Source of the DNA: UBA2588 sp964343075
GTDB taxonomy: Bacteria; Chloroflexota; Dehalococcoidia; Lucifugimonadales; UBA3495
DNA length: 64,000 bases
Direction of reading: 5' to 3'
Assembly (NCBI GenBank): GCA_964343075.1
Contig: CAYFGT010000007.1
Location: 17,232 to 81,231 of the forward strand
Part shown: piece after piece, positions 54,570 through 63,917 of the stretch
How the letters are laid out: every line of letters starts with the position of its first letter
How positions within the stretch are numbered: position 1 is the first letter of the stretch
Notes under the pieces: generated by a model
Database searches by the model: none
What the model was told of the DNA's origin: nothing
Seen by the model: the letters and a program-made list of their open reading frames with translations, nothing else
Position numbers and translations under genes: made by a program

Positions 54570-55367
54570 TAGATCATCGTTAGATTCCATGAAATCTGAG
54601 CATATTTGGCTCAATTGTTCAGGAATTTCCAGCTTCAAATTGTGTCCAACATTTTCAAACCATACTAGTTGAGAATCGGGAAGATGTAGGTGCAAAGTTT
54701 CCTGGGCGTGAGGAGGAGTAATGCCATCAGTTTGAGAAGCTAGGATTAATGATGGTATATGAATCCTTGGAAGTAAGGGAACATAATCTTCGGATAATAA
54801 TACAGATTGTAAAGATATCACACTATTAGCGGGGGTTTTTGATCCTTCTTTCGCATACCAATCGATCACTTGCTGATGTGTTTCCGGACCGAATCTTAGG
54901 TCGCTGTCGGCTTTTAACCATGCCTCTGTTCCTTGGGTCTTAAGAATTTCACCCCATCTTTGGGTATCAATGGTCGTTTTTGCCAAAAAAGGAGTTGATG
55001 CAACCAGCGTAAGGGTCTTGATTGAGGTTTTTAGCTGCTCTGCTACCCGTATACCAACAACGCCTCCTGCTGATGCCCCAATCAGATGCACTGTAGGATA
55101 TTGCAAGTATCCCATCAAGGCTTCGATATCCTGGACTAGTTGGTCAACGGATTCGATAATCTCACCAGGGGAAGATTCTCCGTGGCCCCGCAGGTCAAGC
55201 CTTACTACAGGTCTCGATTTAGCTAGGTTTGGCATCCATTGGCGCCATCTGTTCAAATTCCCTCCTGCTGAATGTATTAATAAAGCAGGTGGCTTTACAA
55301 TCCACGGAGGAGAGAAATCGTCTAAGTGGTAATGAGCCTTGATTCCGTTCAGATTAATAATTGGCAT
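54561..55367 (-). CDS. Alpha/beta hydrolase
   Basis: About 268 residues from ATG 55367, which overlaps the stop of the upstream transporter gene in a TAATG junction; an upstream in-frame ATG at 55424 lies inside that gene. The nucleophile elbow IGASAGGVVG is intact, DLRGHGESSPG follows the early strands, and GHNLKLEIPEQL gives the catalytic His. Substrate is unknown. Unlike the protein at 25108-25857, this one has a normal catalytic Ser. Confidence 0.88.
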   Translation of the reverse strand: MPIINLNGIKAHYHLDDFSPPWIVKPPALLIHSAGGNLNRWRQWMPNLAKSRPVVRLDLRGHGESSPGEIIESVDQLVQDIEALMGYLQYPTVHLIGASAGGVVGIRVAEQLKTSIKTLTLVASTPFLAKTTIDTQRWGEILKTQGTEAWLKADSDLRFGPETHQQVIDWYAKEGSKTPANSVISLQSVLLSEDYVPLLPRIHIPSLILASQTDGITPPHAQETLHLHLPDSQLVWFENVGHNLKLEIPEQLSQICSDFMESNDDLST

Positions 55368-55990
55368 TAGGCATCTCGCCCTTTTAAAGAAGCGACAAGC
55401 ATATACACAAAAGGTGTATCGCATGCTGCGATGATTAATTTAACTATGTATTGGAGGATCATCATATTTATTATGACTGGCAAAGGAAAAACTCCAATAA
55501 ATGCTATGCCAATAAATAGGAATGTATCAATTGACTGGGAGAACATGGTCGAAATGTTGTTTCGAAGCCATAAATATTTATCCCCAGTTTTGCCTTTGAT
55601 GTAATGGAATCCAATAACATCTAAGTTTTGGCTGATTATGTAGGCCACCATGGACGCTAGAACAACTCGCGGGACAAACCCCAAAGTGCCCATGAATGCT
55701 TCTTGTCCATCCCAGAAAACGGCAGGAGGCAGGGCACCTGCTAGTAGTACTAGTATGACAAGTAAAATGTTGCATCCAAACCCAGCCCACACTATGGTGG
55801 TGGCCCGCCGTTTACCAAACAGCTCGGATATCGTATCAGTAAAGAGGAAGGTTAGTGGATAACACACAATACCAGCAGAGATTGTTCCTAACATTCCAAT
55901 TCCTATGATTTTGCCTGCTACAACGTTAGATACTAACAAGCATGTGACGAATGCCATGCTTAGCGTAAGCAGGATAGTTTCTTGCTTCAT
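55367..55990 (-). CDS. yhhQ: Queuosine precursor transporter (YhhQ/VUT family)
   Basis: This 207-residue integral membrane protein of the YhhQ (DUF165) family imports queuosine precursors (preQ0/preQ1) for tRNA modification. Six hydrophobic helices are visible. LTFLFTDTISELFGKRRATTIVW and DTFLFIGIAFIGVFP are characteristic. I start it at ATG 55990, with CGGAGA just upstream, not at the in-frame ATG 56035. No queuosine synthesis gene is nearby, so salvage is likely. I saw no preQ1 riboswitch in the leader. Confidence 0.9.
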   Translation of the reverse strand: MKQETILLTLSMAFVTCLLVSNVVAGKIIGIGMLGTISAGIVCYPLTFLFTDTISELFGKRRATTIVWAGFGCNILLVILVLLAGALPPAVFWDGQEAFMGTLGFVPRVVLASMVAYIISQNLDVIGFHYIKGKTGDKYLWLRNNISTMFSQSIDTFLFIGIAFIGVFPLPVIINMMILQYIVKLIIAACDTPFVYMLVASLKGRDA

Positions 55991-56113
55991 AATATTTTCT
56001 CCGTATGATGGTGTGAATCGTATCGATATTACCATAGGGCATGATTTGTTGATTATACTTTTGGAGTCAAATTGAAACGGTTATATTAACGCTTCAGGTA
56101 TAGTCTAAAGGAA

Positions 56114-56143
56114 TTGACACTAATTTGAAGTGTTTTTTATAAT
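56114..56143 (+). promoter_or_regulatory. Near-perfect sigma70 promoter for the DUF1800-NHL-DUF1501 genes
   Basis: TTGACA at 56114-56119 and TATAAT at 56138-56143, both exact consensus hexamers, are 18 bases apart. It lies 36 bases before the DUF1800 start, and the ribosome site TAGGAG follows. This is the best promoter seen in the window, implying high constitutive expression. Confidence 0.65.
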
Positions 56144-56178
56144 GAACTCTATATTTTCGTGTCATTAGGAGTGTATAT

Positions 56179-57585
56179 ATGAGTAATTCTGATATCGAGC
56201 TTATGGCCCATTTATTCAGACGAGCGGGATTTGGCTCAAATCGGCAAATCTTGGAAGAATACTGTGAAAAAGGATATGAGAATACTGTAGAAGAACTACT
56301 AAATCCAGAATCCCAACCCGAATTTGACGATGACTTGATATGGAGATATGCACCGTACTTCAGAATGGGGACAGGAGCTCCGGGATATCAGAGCTACTGG
56401 ATGTATCGCATGATTAGCACCAAGAGACAATTAGAAGAAAAGCTCACGTTGTTTTGGCATCATGTATTTGCTACCAGTCACTCGAAATTAAACCGGAATC
56501 CTCAAATCCTGAAACAGTTGACTATGTTAAGGGAAAATTGTCTGGGTAACTTCAAAGATATACTCTTGGAAGTTTCTAAAGACCCAGCGATGATATTCTG
56601 GTTAGATAATTGTGATAATCACAAAGGAGCTCCTAATGAAAACTTTGGCAGAGAACTTCTAGAATTGTTTTCAATGGGGGTCGGCAAAGATAATGAATTC
56701 AATTATTCCGAAGATGATGTCAAGAGCGCAGCTAGAGCGTTTTCTGGATGGACAATGGCTCCTCAATTACCTAGATACCCATATGGGGATTACAATTGGG
56801 AGTTTGAATACAGAGAAGATGATCATGACAATGATGAGAAAACTTTCTTAGGTGAAACAGGTAATTTTAACGGCCAAGATATAATTGAAATAATTATAAA
56901 GCAGCCAGCTACAGCGAGGTTTATATCCCGGCACTTATACAATTTCTTCGTGGCTGATGAACCTCAAGTGCCTTCATGGCAGACTACTCCGCCTCAAGAT
57001 ATACAAGCCATTGAACAATTAGAAAAAGCTTATTTCGAATCCGGATATGATATTAGAGCGATGCTGAGAGTACTATTCAACTCTGAATTTTTTAAGAATG
57101 CAAGATTTCAAAGAGTGAAATGTCCTGCAGAGTTTGTTGCTGGAGTTATGAGGTTGGTAGAAGATTACATGGAGCCAAAACCAAACGTACATGAAATTGC
57201 TTACGCCGCTACTTATATGGGGCAAGATTTACTCAATCCTCCTACTGTAGAAGGATGGCATACAGGTCATGAATGGATAGATAGTGGAGCACTGGTTGAA
57301 AGAATTAATTTTGCTTCGAGTCAGGTTGGTGATACATCTAAACCAGGTGTGAAGAAAATTGTAGACAGATTAAGGGCACTTGGTGTCGAAGCTTCTGATG
57401 GTGAAATTGTAGACAATACCCTTGAATTAGTTGGTCCTTTGCAGGTAACGGATCAGCGTAAATTGGACTTGATTAGATACTTGGAACATTATAACGACAC
57501 TTATGGGTCAGGCGGTATTTTCGAAGAAAAAATTGCCGGCCTTTTGCAACTTGTAGTTGCTTCTAGAGAATATCAATTCGCGTAA
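56179..57585 (+). CDS. DUF1800 family protein
   Basis: The 468-residue DUF1800 protein begins DIELMAHLFRRAGFGSNRQ, as family members do. Further matches are LTLFWHHVFATSHSKL, FGRELLELFSMGVG and VEGWHTGHEWIDSG. DUF1800 proteins usually lie next to DUF1501 genes and their function is unknown. No signal peptide is evident here, though many homologues are exported. It is first in a three-gene plus-strand operon. Confidence 0.88.
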   Translation: MSNSDIELMAHLFRRAGFGSNRQILEEYCEKGYENTVEELLNPESQPEFDDDLIWRYAPYFRMGTGAPGYQSYWMYRMISTKRQLEEKLTLFWHHVFATSHSKLNRNPQILKQLTMLRENCLGNFKDILLEVSKDPAMIFWLDNCDNHKGAPNENFGRELLELFSMGVGKDNEFNYSEDDVKSAARAFSGWTMAPQLPRYPYGDYNWEFEYREDDHDNDEKTFLGETGNFNGQDIIEIIIKQPATARFISRHLYNFFVADEPQVPSWQTTPPQDIQAIEQLEKAYFESGYDIRAMLRVLFNSEFFKNARFQRVKCPAEFVAGVMRLVEDYMEPKPNVHEIAYAATYMGQDLLNPPTVEGWHTGHEWIDSGALVERINFASSQVGDTSKPGVKKIVDRLRALGVEASDGEIVDNTLELVGPLQVTDQRKLDLIRYLEHYNDTYGSGGIFEEKIAGLLQLVVASREYQFA

Positions 57586-57598
57586 AGAGGAGGACACT

Positions 57599-58579
57599 AT
57601 GGCTGTTAATATGTCAAAAGTTAAATTTGAATACATTTACACGATAGGAAACCAAGCTGTACCTCCTGCAGAGGGTTTTTCTGGTCCTGTAGATGTAGCT
57701 ATCGCTGACAACGATGAATTGTATGTAGCTTGCTCATACTATGAATACCCCCCCGCTCGTAAATTCATAATCAAATGCAATATGGATGAAGATTATATTA
57801 ATTATTTCGGATCTTATGGTGAGAAAGATGGTCAGTTTATGTGGCCGAATTCACTTACTGTGGACTCTGAAGGACTCCTGTATTTGTCTGATGAATGGTT
57901 GGATAGGATTACAGTTTTTGACGCTGATGGGAATTTCGTTAATAAAATTGGTACTTCCGGTTCAGGTATAGGAGAAATCCATAAGCCGGCAGGATTAGAT
58001 ATTGATTCCGACGGATTTTTGTGGGTTGTAGATAGTGGTAATCATAGGATCCAAAAATTCACTACTGATGGTGACTCCATTAACTGTTTCGGCGAGTTTG
58101 GTGCCCAAGGAGGACAATTTAATGTTCCATGGGGGATAAAGATTGGTAAGGATAACAATGTTTATGTAGCTGACTGGAGAAATGGCCGAGTACAAAAACT
58201 GGATCAAGAAGGAAATTACTTGATGTCCGTTGGAGACACGGAAGGCGACGGGAAACTAATGCGCCCCAGCGGAGTTGCAGTAGATGAAGATGGGTTCATA
58301 TACGTCGTTGATTGGGGGCAAGAAGTAGTTAAAGTTTATGATTCTACAGGCGAATATGTTGAGACTATAGTAGGGGACTGCCACGGTTATTCCAAATGGG
58401 CTGAAACCAGAATGGCGTCTGACCCAGAAGGGATGGCGGCACAAAGAGCTGAAGTTTCAGATTTCACAATTGAACGAATCTTTTTTCAGCCTACCAATAT
58501 AGAAATAGATTCTGAAGGCCGTATTCTCATAGTTGACTGCGGTCGTCATCGCATCCAAGTGTATAAGAAAAAATATTAG
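57599..58579 (+). CDS. NHL-repeat beta-propeller protein
   Basis: About 326 residues from ATG 57599, just after AGAGGAGGA (an in-frame ATG at 57557 lies inside the DUF1800 gene). About six NHL repeats are visible, with phrases such as GEIHKPAGLDIDSDGFLWV and NHRIQKF, GGQFNVPWGI, and NGRVQKL, forming a six-bladed propeller. No signal peptide is seen. It sits between DUF1800 and DUF1501, so it may bind or scaffold their products. Confidence 0.9.
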   Translation: MAVNMSKVKFEYIYTIGNQAVPPAEGFSGPVDVAIADNDELYVACSYYEYPPARKFIIKCNMDEDYINYFGSYGEKDGQFMWPNSLTVDSEGLLYLSDEWLDRITVFDADGNFVNKIGTSGSGIGEIHKPAGLDIDSDGFLWVVDSGNHRIQKFTTDGDSINCFGEFGAQGGQFNVPWGIKIGKDNNVYVADWRNGRVQKLDQEGNYLMSVGDTEGDGKLMRPSGVAVDEDGFIYVVDWGQEVVKVYDSTGEYVETIVGDCHGYSKWAETRMASDPEGMAAQRAEVSDFTIERIFFQPTNIEIDSEGRILIVDCGRHRIQVYKKKY

Positions 58580-58596
58580 GGAATTAGAGAGGTAAT

Positions 58597-59724
58597 ATGA
58601 CATCAACTAGTAAAGATCCAATTTTGGTGGTTATTCAATTAACAGGCGGGAATGATCCTTTAAATACTATTGTTCCATATAATAATCCGCTTTATTACGA
58701 CAATCGGCCAAACCTTGCGATATCTCAAGATGAAGTGTTGCCAATTGATGGTGAATATGGGTTTAATCGGGCACTTGCTCCTATCAAGGAGTTATACGAC
58801 CAAGGTAAGGTTTCAATAATCAATGGAGTCGGATACAACAACCCTAACAGATCCCATTTTAGATCTATGGATATATGGCACACCTGTGAACCCGATAAAG
58901 TTGGTACAGAAGGATGGCTTGGTCGCGTGATTAGAGATTTGGACCCTAATGCGGAGAACGTTCTTACCGGAGTTAATTTCGGACAAGGTCTGCCTAGGTC
59001 TTTAGCATTGTCAGGTGTACCTGTTGCTTCAGTATCAATGCTAGAGAGTTATGGGATATTGAATACTGTTACTGAAGAACCAAATAGGTCAGTGGCTTTG
59101 GACATTTTCTCCAAAATGTATTCCCCTACAATTGGATCTAGTGCTGTTATGGACTACTTGGGGCAGACGGGGTTAGATGCACTTAAAGGAGCTGATATTC
59201 TTAAAACAGCTCCAGAAAAATATGTTTCGACCATTGAATATGCAGAGTCTCAAATCTCGAATAATTTGAGAGGAATCGCAAAGGTATTAACTGCGGATCT
59301 GGGTACCAGAATATTCTATACAGAACAAATAGGCTATGACACCCACTCAGGTCAAGCTGATGGCCATACGAAGCTTTGGACTGACCTGTCGAGAGGTATA
59401 CAAGATTTCTACGCAGATCTTCAAGAGCATGGAGTATCTGAAAATGTTGTCATGCTATTGTTTACAGAATTTGGCAGAAGAGTTCAGGATAATGGAACAG
59501 GTACAGATCATGGATCCGGGGGAATGGCCATGGCTATTGGAGACAGAGTGCAAGGTGGTATGTTTGGTGAATACCCTTCGATTAGAGAAGAAGATTTACT
59601 AGAAGGAGACTTGCAGTTTAATCACGATTTCAGAGGTGTTTACACTACTATTGTGGAAGACTGGTTAAATCTGGATCCTGTATCGGTTACTGGAGGACAA
59701 TTCGAAAAATTGTCGTTCATATAG
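58597..59724 (+). CDS. DUF1501 family protein (no Tat signal)
   Basis: The 375-residue protein of the DUF1501 (sulfatase/alkaline-phosphatase-like) family shows VVIQLTGGNDPLNTIVP at the start, FTEFGRRVQDNGTGTDHGSGG and YDTHSGQADGHTKLW. Most DUF1501 proteins begin with a twin-arginine signal; this one starts directly with the first strand, so it is probably cytoplasmic. It follows the NHL gene by 17 bases. Enzymatic activity is unproven. Confidence 0.87.
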   Translation: MTSTSKDPILVVIQLTGGNDPLNTIVPYNNPLYYDNRPNLAISQDEVLPIDGEYGFNRALAPIKELYDQGKVSIINGVGYNNPNRSHFRSMDIWHTCEPDKVGTEGWLGRVIRDLDPNAENVLTGVNFGQGLPRSLALSGVPVASVSMLESYGILNTVTEEPNRSVALDIFSKMYSPTIGSSAVMDYLGQTGLDALKGADILKTAPEKYVSTIEYAESQISNNLRGIAKVLTADLGTRIFYTEQIGYDTHSGQADGHTKLWTDLSRGIQDFYADLQEHGVSENVVMLLFTEFGRRVQDNGTGTDHGSGGMAMAIGDRVQGGMFGEYPSIREEDLLEGDLQFNHDFRGVYTTIVEDWLNLDPVSVTGGQFEKLSFI

Positions 59725-59764
59725 TCCCTGATTGAGATGCAGTGATGGGACGGACGGATCCGGT

Positions 59765-61000
59765 TTATTGAGTTTTATCGTGATAGTTCCTTTTGGCCAA
59801 AGGGCTTACAAACAGGGTAGGGACTATAAGTATCAATCCAGCGCCCGCGCTTATAGATAATGCTGAAGGAGTTCCCATGATCTCGGCTAGCCAGCCAATT
59901 ACCAATGCAAATAAGTGACCTGTCCCTATGCAGAAACTAAGGAGCCCCATCACCCTACCACGCATATCAGATGGGGTGTACAGCATGGCTATGGTACTTT
60001 GCATGGTTGCGAATAAGGACAATCCTAAGCCACTAATAAATAATAGGGTCAAGGACAGTACATATACCTTGCTCCAGGAAAACATAATGATTACTATTAA
60101 AATGCTGATTGATCCAATGAAGAACCATAGGCCATATCGATTTATATTTCTGGTCAGACTGATTAAAAGGGCACCAACTGCTTGCCCAGTTCCATGACTG
60201 GATACCAAGAAAAAGGCTAAGAATGGAGACAGGAAGAGATAGTTTTTCCCGATTTCTGGAATGAAATTAAATGCTTCGAAAGCTAGTCCATTCATCAAGA
60301 CTGTGATGTAAAACATTGCTAATATCATTCTGTTAGTGGAAACGTATTTCAGTCCGGATTTTAGGCTTTTGGCAACAGATTCGGTGTTTGTTTTTAGTAG
60401 TTGTTTAGGAATGCTGATACGAGCAGAAACGATCAACGTGGCTAAATGGATTAGTGCTATGGTAATGTAGGCTCCTTTGAAGCCTTGCCAACCGAGCATA
60501 GCTCCTCCGATTAGAGGGCCTAGAATTTTACCTGACACTTGAGAAAAATTGTCTATGCCTAAAGCATTTACTATTCTTCGTTCGCCAACAATATCCAGGA
60601 CTCCAGTCCGACGAGCAGGATCTTCTATTGCTCTGCAAGAACCATTTATCCAAGAGGCAATAAAAATATAGAAAGGGACTATAGATTCAGCGTAAATCAA
60701 TGCGAATACTACAATTCCTGAAATCACATTTATTAAAGCTCCTATCCACAGAATTTTATTACGGTCGAATCGGTCGGCTATTAGTCCGGTGAATATTGAA
60801 AACACTGGTCTAGGCAAGTTATTTGCAAAGAAAAACACGCCAAATTGTAGAGGGGAATTGGTAAGTTCTAGTAAAAGCCATCCCAAGACTAATAGTTCCA
60901 TTTGACGGCCTATTTCGGTTAGAACACCAAAGTACCAGATCATCCTGTATTTTGGCATTCGCAGGACTTCTAGAGTCGGTGAATTTAAAAGAGACTGCAA
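59765..61000 (-). CDS. Major facilitator superfamily transporter
   Basis: This 411-residue MFS protein of the enterobactin-exporter-like (DUF894/MFS_3) type has about 11-12 hydrophobic helices, the loop ADRFDRNKILWIG after helix 2, and RAIEDPARRTGVLD typical of this group. The transported compound is unknown. It is 4 bases downstream of msrA on the minus strand. Confidence 0.88.
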   Translation of the reverse strand: MQSLLNSPTLEVLRMPKYRMIWYFGVLTEIGRQMELLVLGWLLLELTNSPLQFGVFFFANNLPRPVFSIFTGLIADRFDRNKILWIGALINVISGIVVFALIYAESIVPFYIFIASWINGSCRAIEDPARRTGVLDIVGERRIVNALGIDNFSQVSGKILGPLIGGAMLGWQGFKGAYITIALIHLATLIVSARISIPKQLLKTNTESVAKSLKSGLKYVSTNRMILAMFYITVLMNGLAFEAFNFIPEIGKNYLFLSPFLAFFLVSSHGTGQAVGALLISLTRNINRYGLWFFIGSISILIVIIMFSWSKVYVLSLTLLFISGLGLSLFATMQSTIAMLYTPSDMRGRVMGLLSFCIGTGHLFALVIGWLAEIMGTPSALSISAGAGLILIVPTLFVSPLAKRNYHDKTQ

Positions 61001-61004
61001 AGTA

Positions 61005-61535
61005 CTATTTTAAGAACTGCAGGAAATGTTCTCGAAGTTTTGAAACTTTAGGCTCAATAACATATGAGCAATATCCAGCATCAGGGTTATTCAGGAAATA
61101 ATTTATATGGTAAGCTTCTGCTTCAAAGAAAACGTCAAAGTCGACCACCTCTGTTACTATAGGATTGTCCCAAATTTTCTTATCGGTCAATTCTGAGATT
61201 AACGCCAATGCAGTGTTTCGTTGCTCTTCTGAATGTGTAAATACAGCTGACCTGTATTGTGTTCCCACATCACCTCCTTGCCGATTTAATGTGGTTGGGT
61301 CGTGAGTTAGGAAATAAATTGTCAGAAGAGTTTCATAAGAGATTACAGTTTCATCAAAGATCACCTGTACGGCTTCCGCATGACCTGTATTCCCGGTACA
61401 TACTTCTCGATAACTGGGATTTGGAGTTTGTCCTCCTGTATAACCAGGTGTTACCTGTTTTACACCTTTTAATAATTGCAGTGTTGCCTCGGTGCACCAA
61501 AAGCAACCATTTGCTAATGTCGCAGTAGACGCCAT
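61005..61535 (-). CDS. msrA: Peptide methionine sulfoxide reductase A
   Basis: It reduces methionine-S-sulfoxide in proteins. The 176-residue protein has the active motif NGCFWC (Cys11 nucleophile), GYTGG at about 35 and HAEAVQV. The nucleophile is a normal Cys codon, so it is not a selenoprotein, although some organisms use Sec here. It is in a minus-strand set with two AhpD-like genes and an unknown gene, and precedes the MFS gene. Confidence 0.95.
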   Translation of the reverse strand: MASTATLANGCFWCTEATLQLLKGVKQVTPGYTGGQTPNPSYREVCTGNTGHAEAVQVIFDETVISYETLLTIYFLTHDPTTLNRQGGDVGTQYRSAVFTHSEEQRNTALALISELTDKKIWDNPIVTEVVDFDVFFEAEAYHINYFLNNPDAGYCSYVIEPKVSKLREHFLQFLK

Positions 61536-61575
61536 AATATCAGCCTCGTTTTAATGGACCTTCACAGAGGAAGGT

Positions 61576-62067
61576 CTAATAAAGATTAATCACGTTTCCG
61601 TCTATAGCTCTTTGCCTTAAAGCATGCGATACTGCGAGCTGTTGTTTTATTTGCTCTACCGCATCAACGAGCATCGACGGTTCTACCTTAGAAGCAGCAT
61701 CGTCATGTAAGGCTTCTTTCAACAAAGAAGAACAATCATTTAGAATTGTTTCTAGAGACCAGTCGATCTGGTTCTGTACATCTTCGATTTGATCAGGAAA
61801 GTCGACATGGGAATTCCCTGGTTTTTCTAGTCTGTCGTATCCTCCCCTATGCCAGTGCCCTGGCTTACCATGGCAATCAAACCTGAGGACTTCTTCCATC
61901 CCTACGTCAACTCCTATAGTAGGCCCTCCCATGGTCATAGGGCCTGTGTCACGTTGAACCGTTAGTATGCGCAAAGGCCATACATATGCGGCCACTTGAC
62001 CGTCCTGTGAGATTGGGACACTGATAGCGGTGCCTTCGTAAGTTTCGCCGTTTAGTTTCTTAGCCAT
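61576..62067 (-). CDS. Conserved-looking protein of unknown function
   Basis: I do not recognise a family for this 163-residue protein. The first half is beta-like (AAYVWPLRILTVQRDTGPMTMGGPTIGVD) with a possible metal-type HGKPGHWHRGGYDRL. The second half is helical. No signal or membrane segment is seen. ATG 62067 has AGGAGG upstream. It is placed between the AhpD-like gene and msrA on the minus strand, so an oxidative-stress or small-molecule role is possible but unproven. Confidence 0.7.
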   Translation of the reverse strand: MAKKLNGETYEGTAISVPISQDGQVAAYVWPLRILTVQRDTGPMTMGGPTIGVDVGMEEVLRFDCHGKPGHWHRGGYDRLEKPGNSHVDFPDQIEDVQNQIDWSLETILNDCSSLLKEALHDDAASKVEPSMLVDAVEQIKQQLAVSHALRQRAIDGNVINLY

Positions 62068-62081
62068 TTAGTAGCCTCCTG

Positions 62082-62672
62082 TTAATTTGATGTTGGTTTG
62101 GATTCTAAGGGTTCTCCGAGCCCTAACATTAATCTATTTGCCCATGCGAAAATAGCTGATGAGAGCACGACGTCTAAAATTTCGTCTGTTTCTAATCCGT
62201 TCTGGACTAGTTGTTCCACATCTTGCTCTGCCACAGTAGGTGGGCATACAGATAATTTGTGAGAGAAATCATAGATGGCTCGTTTACGGTCTTCTAGTTT
62301 TGATGAATCAGTTTCATTGAATATCGTGGCCATGTCTTCAGTGGTTTTGGTAAGTTCGTTGTATCTGCTGGCATGGACTGCGGTGCAATAGATACATTCA
62401 TTTGTGACGGAAGTTGCCACAGCACTTAGCTCGGTTTCAGCTCTTGAAAGGCCTCCTCTACTATACATGATGCCGTTGAATAAAGGAGTACGATGTTTTA
62501 AGGTCTCGGGATCATGGGCGAGTACGAGAACATATTCGCCTACTTTAGTGTTAGAAGGGGTTGTCTGAAGGGCTTCTAATTGCAAGTCTGACGCTTGTTG
62601 CAAGTTGACAGGAGTTACGAATGGGTTCCAAAAAGGAACCGTTGTAGTGAAATCATTAACTTGTTTACTCAT
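62082..62672 (-). CDS. AhpD-like/carboxymuconolactone decarboxylase-family protein
   Basis: This 196-residue AhpD-like protein carries the redox motif CIYCTAVHASR, in which the two Cys and His match the AhpD peroxidase site. RGGLSRAETELSAVATSVTN precedes it, as in peroxidase-related proteins. It probably reduces peroxides or disulfides. Its start overlaps the stop of the following CMD-domain gene in ATGA form, so the pair is translated together. Confidence 0.87.
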   Translation of the reverse strand: MSKQVNDFTTTVPFWNPFVTPVNLQQASDLQLEALQTTPSNTKVGEYVLVLAHDPETLKHRTPLFNGIMYSRGGLSRAETELSAVATSVTNECIYCTAVHASRYNELTKTTEDMATIFNETDSSKLEDRKRAIYDFSHKLSVCPPTVAEQDVEQLVQNGLETDEILDVVLSSAIFAWANRLMLGLGEPLESKPTSN

Positions 62673-63157
62673 AAGACTTCTTTCATTACTCTTAGCCCCT
62701 TCGCTACTCGTAGTTGGTAACTGACGAATGCTATTACTGCAAAAATGCTAACTATTTCCGTGTCAGATAGTCCGTTTGATTTTAGCTTCTCTATTTGCAT
62801 CTGAGGATTTATCTTGGGATCTCTAGCATTTACATCCACATGGTTTACTATAGCACTCATACGGGGGTCTGTAGCTGATTGATCAATGTTACATATTACT
62901 AAGTCATCCTTTGACGATACCAAATTCTTGTAATGAACGGCTAATTCAGGTTCATTATTCATAATACATATGCGTGTAGCAATCGCGGCTCTTTGAGAAT
63001 GTGTAAGTATTCCGGGATCATTTGGGAAAAGAGCTGCAGTGTATGATGATTCGGTTAATTCGAAAAGGTCCGATCTGGCTGTAATGGCAGCAGCTATATT
63101 TGACGAACCATCAATCCCTAGAATCTTCAATAGAGTTGTATCAAATGGTGTTTCCAT
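62669..63157 (-). CDS. CMD-domain protein without the redox cysteines
   Basis: This 162-residue carboxymuconolactone decarboxylase-like protein contains HSQRAAIATRICIMNNEPELAVHY, similar to the helical CMD core, but lacks the CxxC motif of its partner. It resembles the short member of a two-gene alkylhydroperoxidase pair (the Avi_7170 type, as I recall). It is overlapped by the AhpD-like gene, suggesting a hetero-oligomer. The function is unknown. Confidence 0.72.
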   Translation of the reverse strand: METPFDTTLLKILGIDGSSNIAAAITARSDLFELTESSYTAALFPNDPGILTHSQRAAIATRICIMNNEPELAVHYKNLVSSKDDLVICNIDQSATDPRMSAIVNHVDVNARDPKINPQMQIEKLKSNGLSDTEIVSIFAVIAFVSYQLRVAKGLRVMKEVL

Positions 63158-63287
63158 TAACAGATATTATCACATATGTTCAAATTTGACATTGCAGGCC
63201 AATCCTGCATAAGGATTTAAGATTGCAAGGTTGTATGTTTAATAATTAGATTGCGTTTGGTATATTTTAATTACTAACATTTAATAC

Positions 63288-63857
63288 ATGAACGGTAATA
63301 AATTGGATAAATCTAACAAAGTACAAAACCTAGTCTGGATAGATATGGAATTTACTGGACTCGCCGATGATCAATTGATTTTAGAAATAGCATGTTTAGT
63401 GACTGATAAAGATCTTAATGTGCTGTCGGAAGGCTTGAATTTAGTAGTTCACAGATCTGAAGTTGAGTTGATGAGAATTGAAGATTGGTCACTTAAAACA
63501 CACACTGAGTCTGGACTGATGGAAAAAGTGAAACATTCATTGCTAAGTATCGAGGAAGTGGACCAAATAGTTGTAGATTTTATTTCAAAACACACCATAA
63601 AACGCAAAGCAATCCTATGTGGGAACTCCATACATACCGATCGGAGGTTCATACATCGAGAAATGCCCGTGTTGGATAGTTTCTTACACTACCGTATGGT
63701 TGATGTTACATCCATTAAAGAATTGATAGAGAGATGGTATCCTGAAAAGCCTGCGACACCACCTAAGAAAAACACCCATGCTGCGCTCGACGACATAAAA
63801 GAAAGCCTTGCTGAACTAAAGTGGTATAAAAAGCACTTTTTTGTGGGCATAGTATAA
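63288..63857 (+). CDS. orn: Oligoribonuclease
   Basis: This 3'-5' exonuclease degrades short RNA and dinucleotides such as pGpG to monomers. The 189-residue DEDDh protein has DMEFTGL near residue 19 (D and E), GNSIHTDRRFIHREMP (second Asp) and HAALDDIKESL (His and Asp). It lies alone on the plus strand, between the CMD gene and tRNA-Sec. Chloroflexota members can carry Orn or NrnA types; this is Orn. Confidence 0.95.
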   Translation: MNGNKLDKSNKVQNLVWIDMEFTGLADDQLILEIACLVTDKDLNVLSEGLNLVVHRSEVELMRIEDWSLKTHTESGLMEKVKHSLLSIEEVDQIVVDFISKHTIKRKAILCGNSIHTDRRFIHREMPVLDSFLHYRMVDVTSIKELIERWYPEKPATPPKKNTHAALDDIKESLAELKWYKKHFFVGIV

Positions 63858-63917
63858 AAGATTATCGGGTTTAATGATGCAATCCAAAATTTAGGTTTCT
63901 ACTGGCAAGTTAAAGAT

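Noticed and set aside
55991..56113. preQ1 riboswitch ahead of the queuosine precursor transporter
   Set aside because: I could not find the short stem-loop with an A-rich tail typical of that riboswitch in the leader.
61005..61535. msrA as a second selenoprotein
   Set aside because: The nucleophile codon is a normal Cys codon (GCFWC) and the frame has no internal TGA.
62082..62672. AhpD-like protein as a selenoprotein
   Set aside because: Both residues of CIYC are encoded by Cys codons; no in-frame TGA is present.
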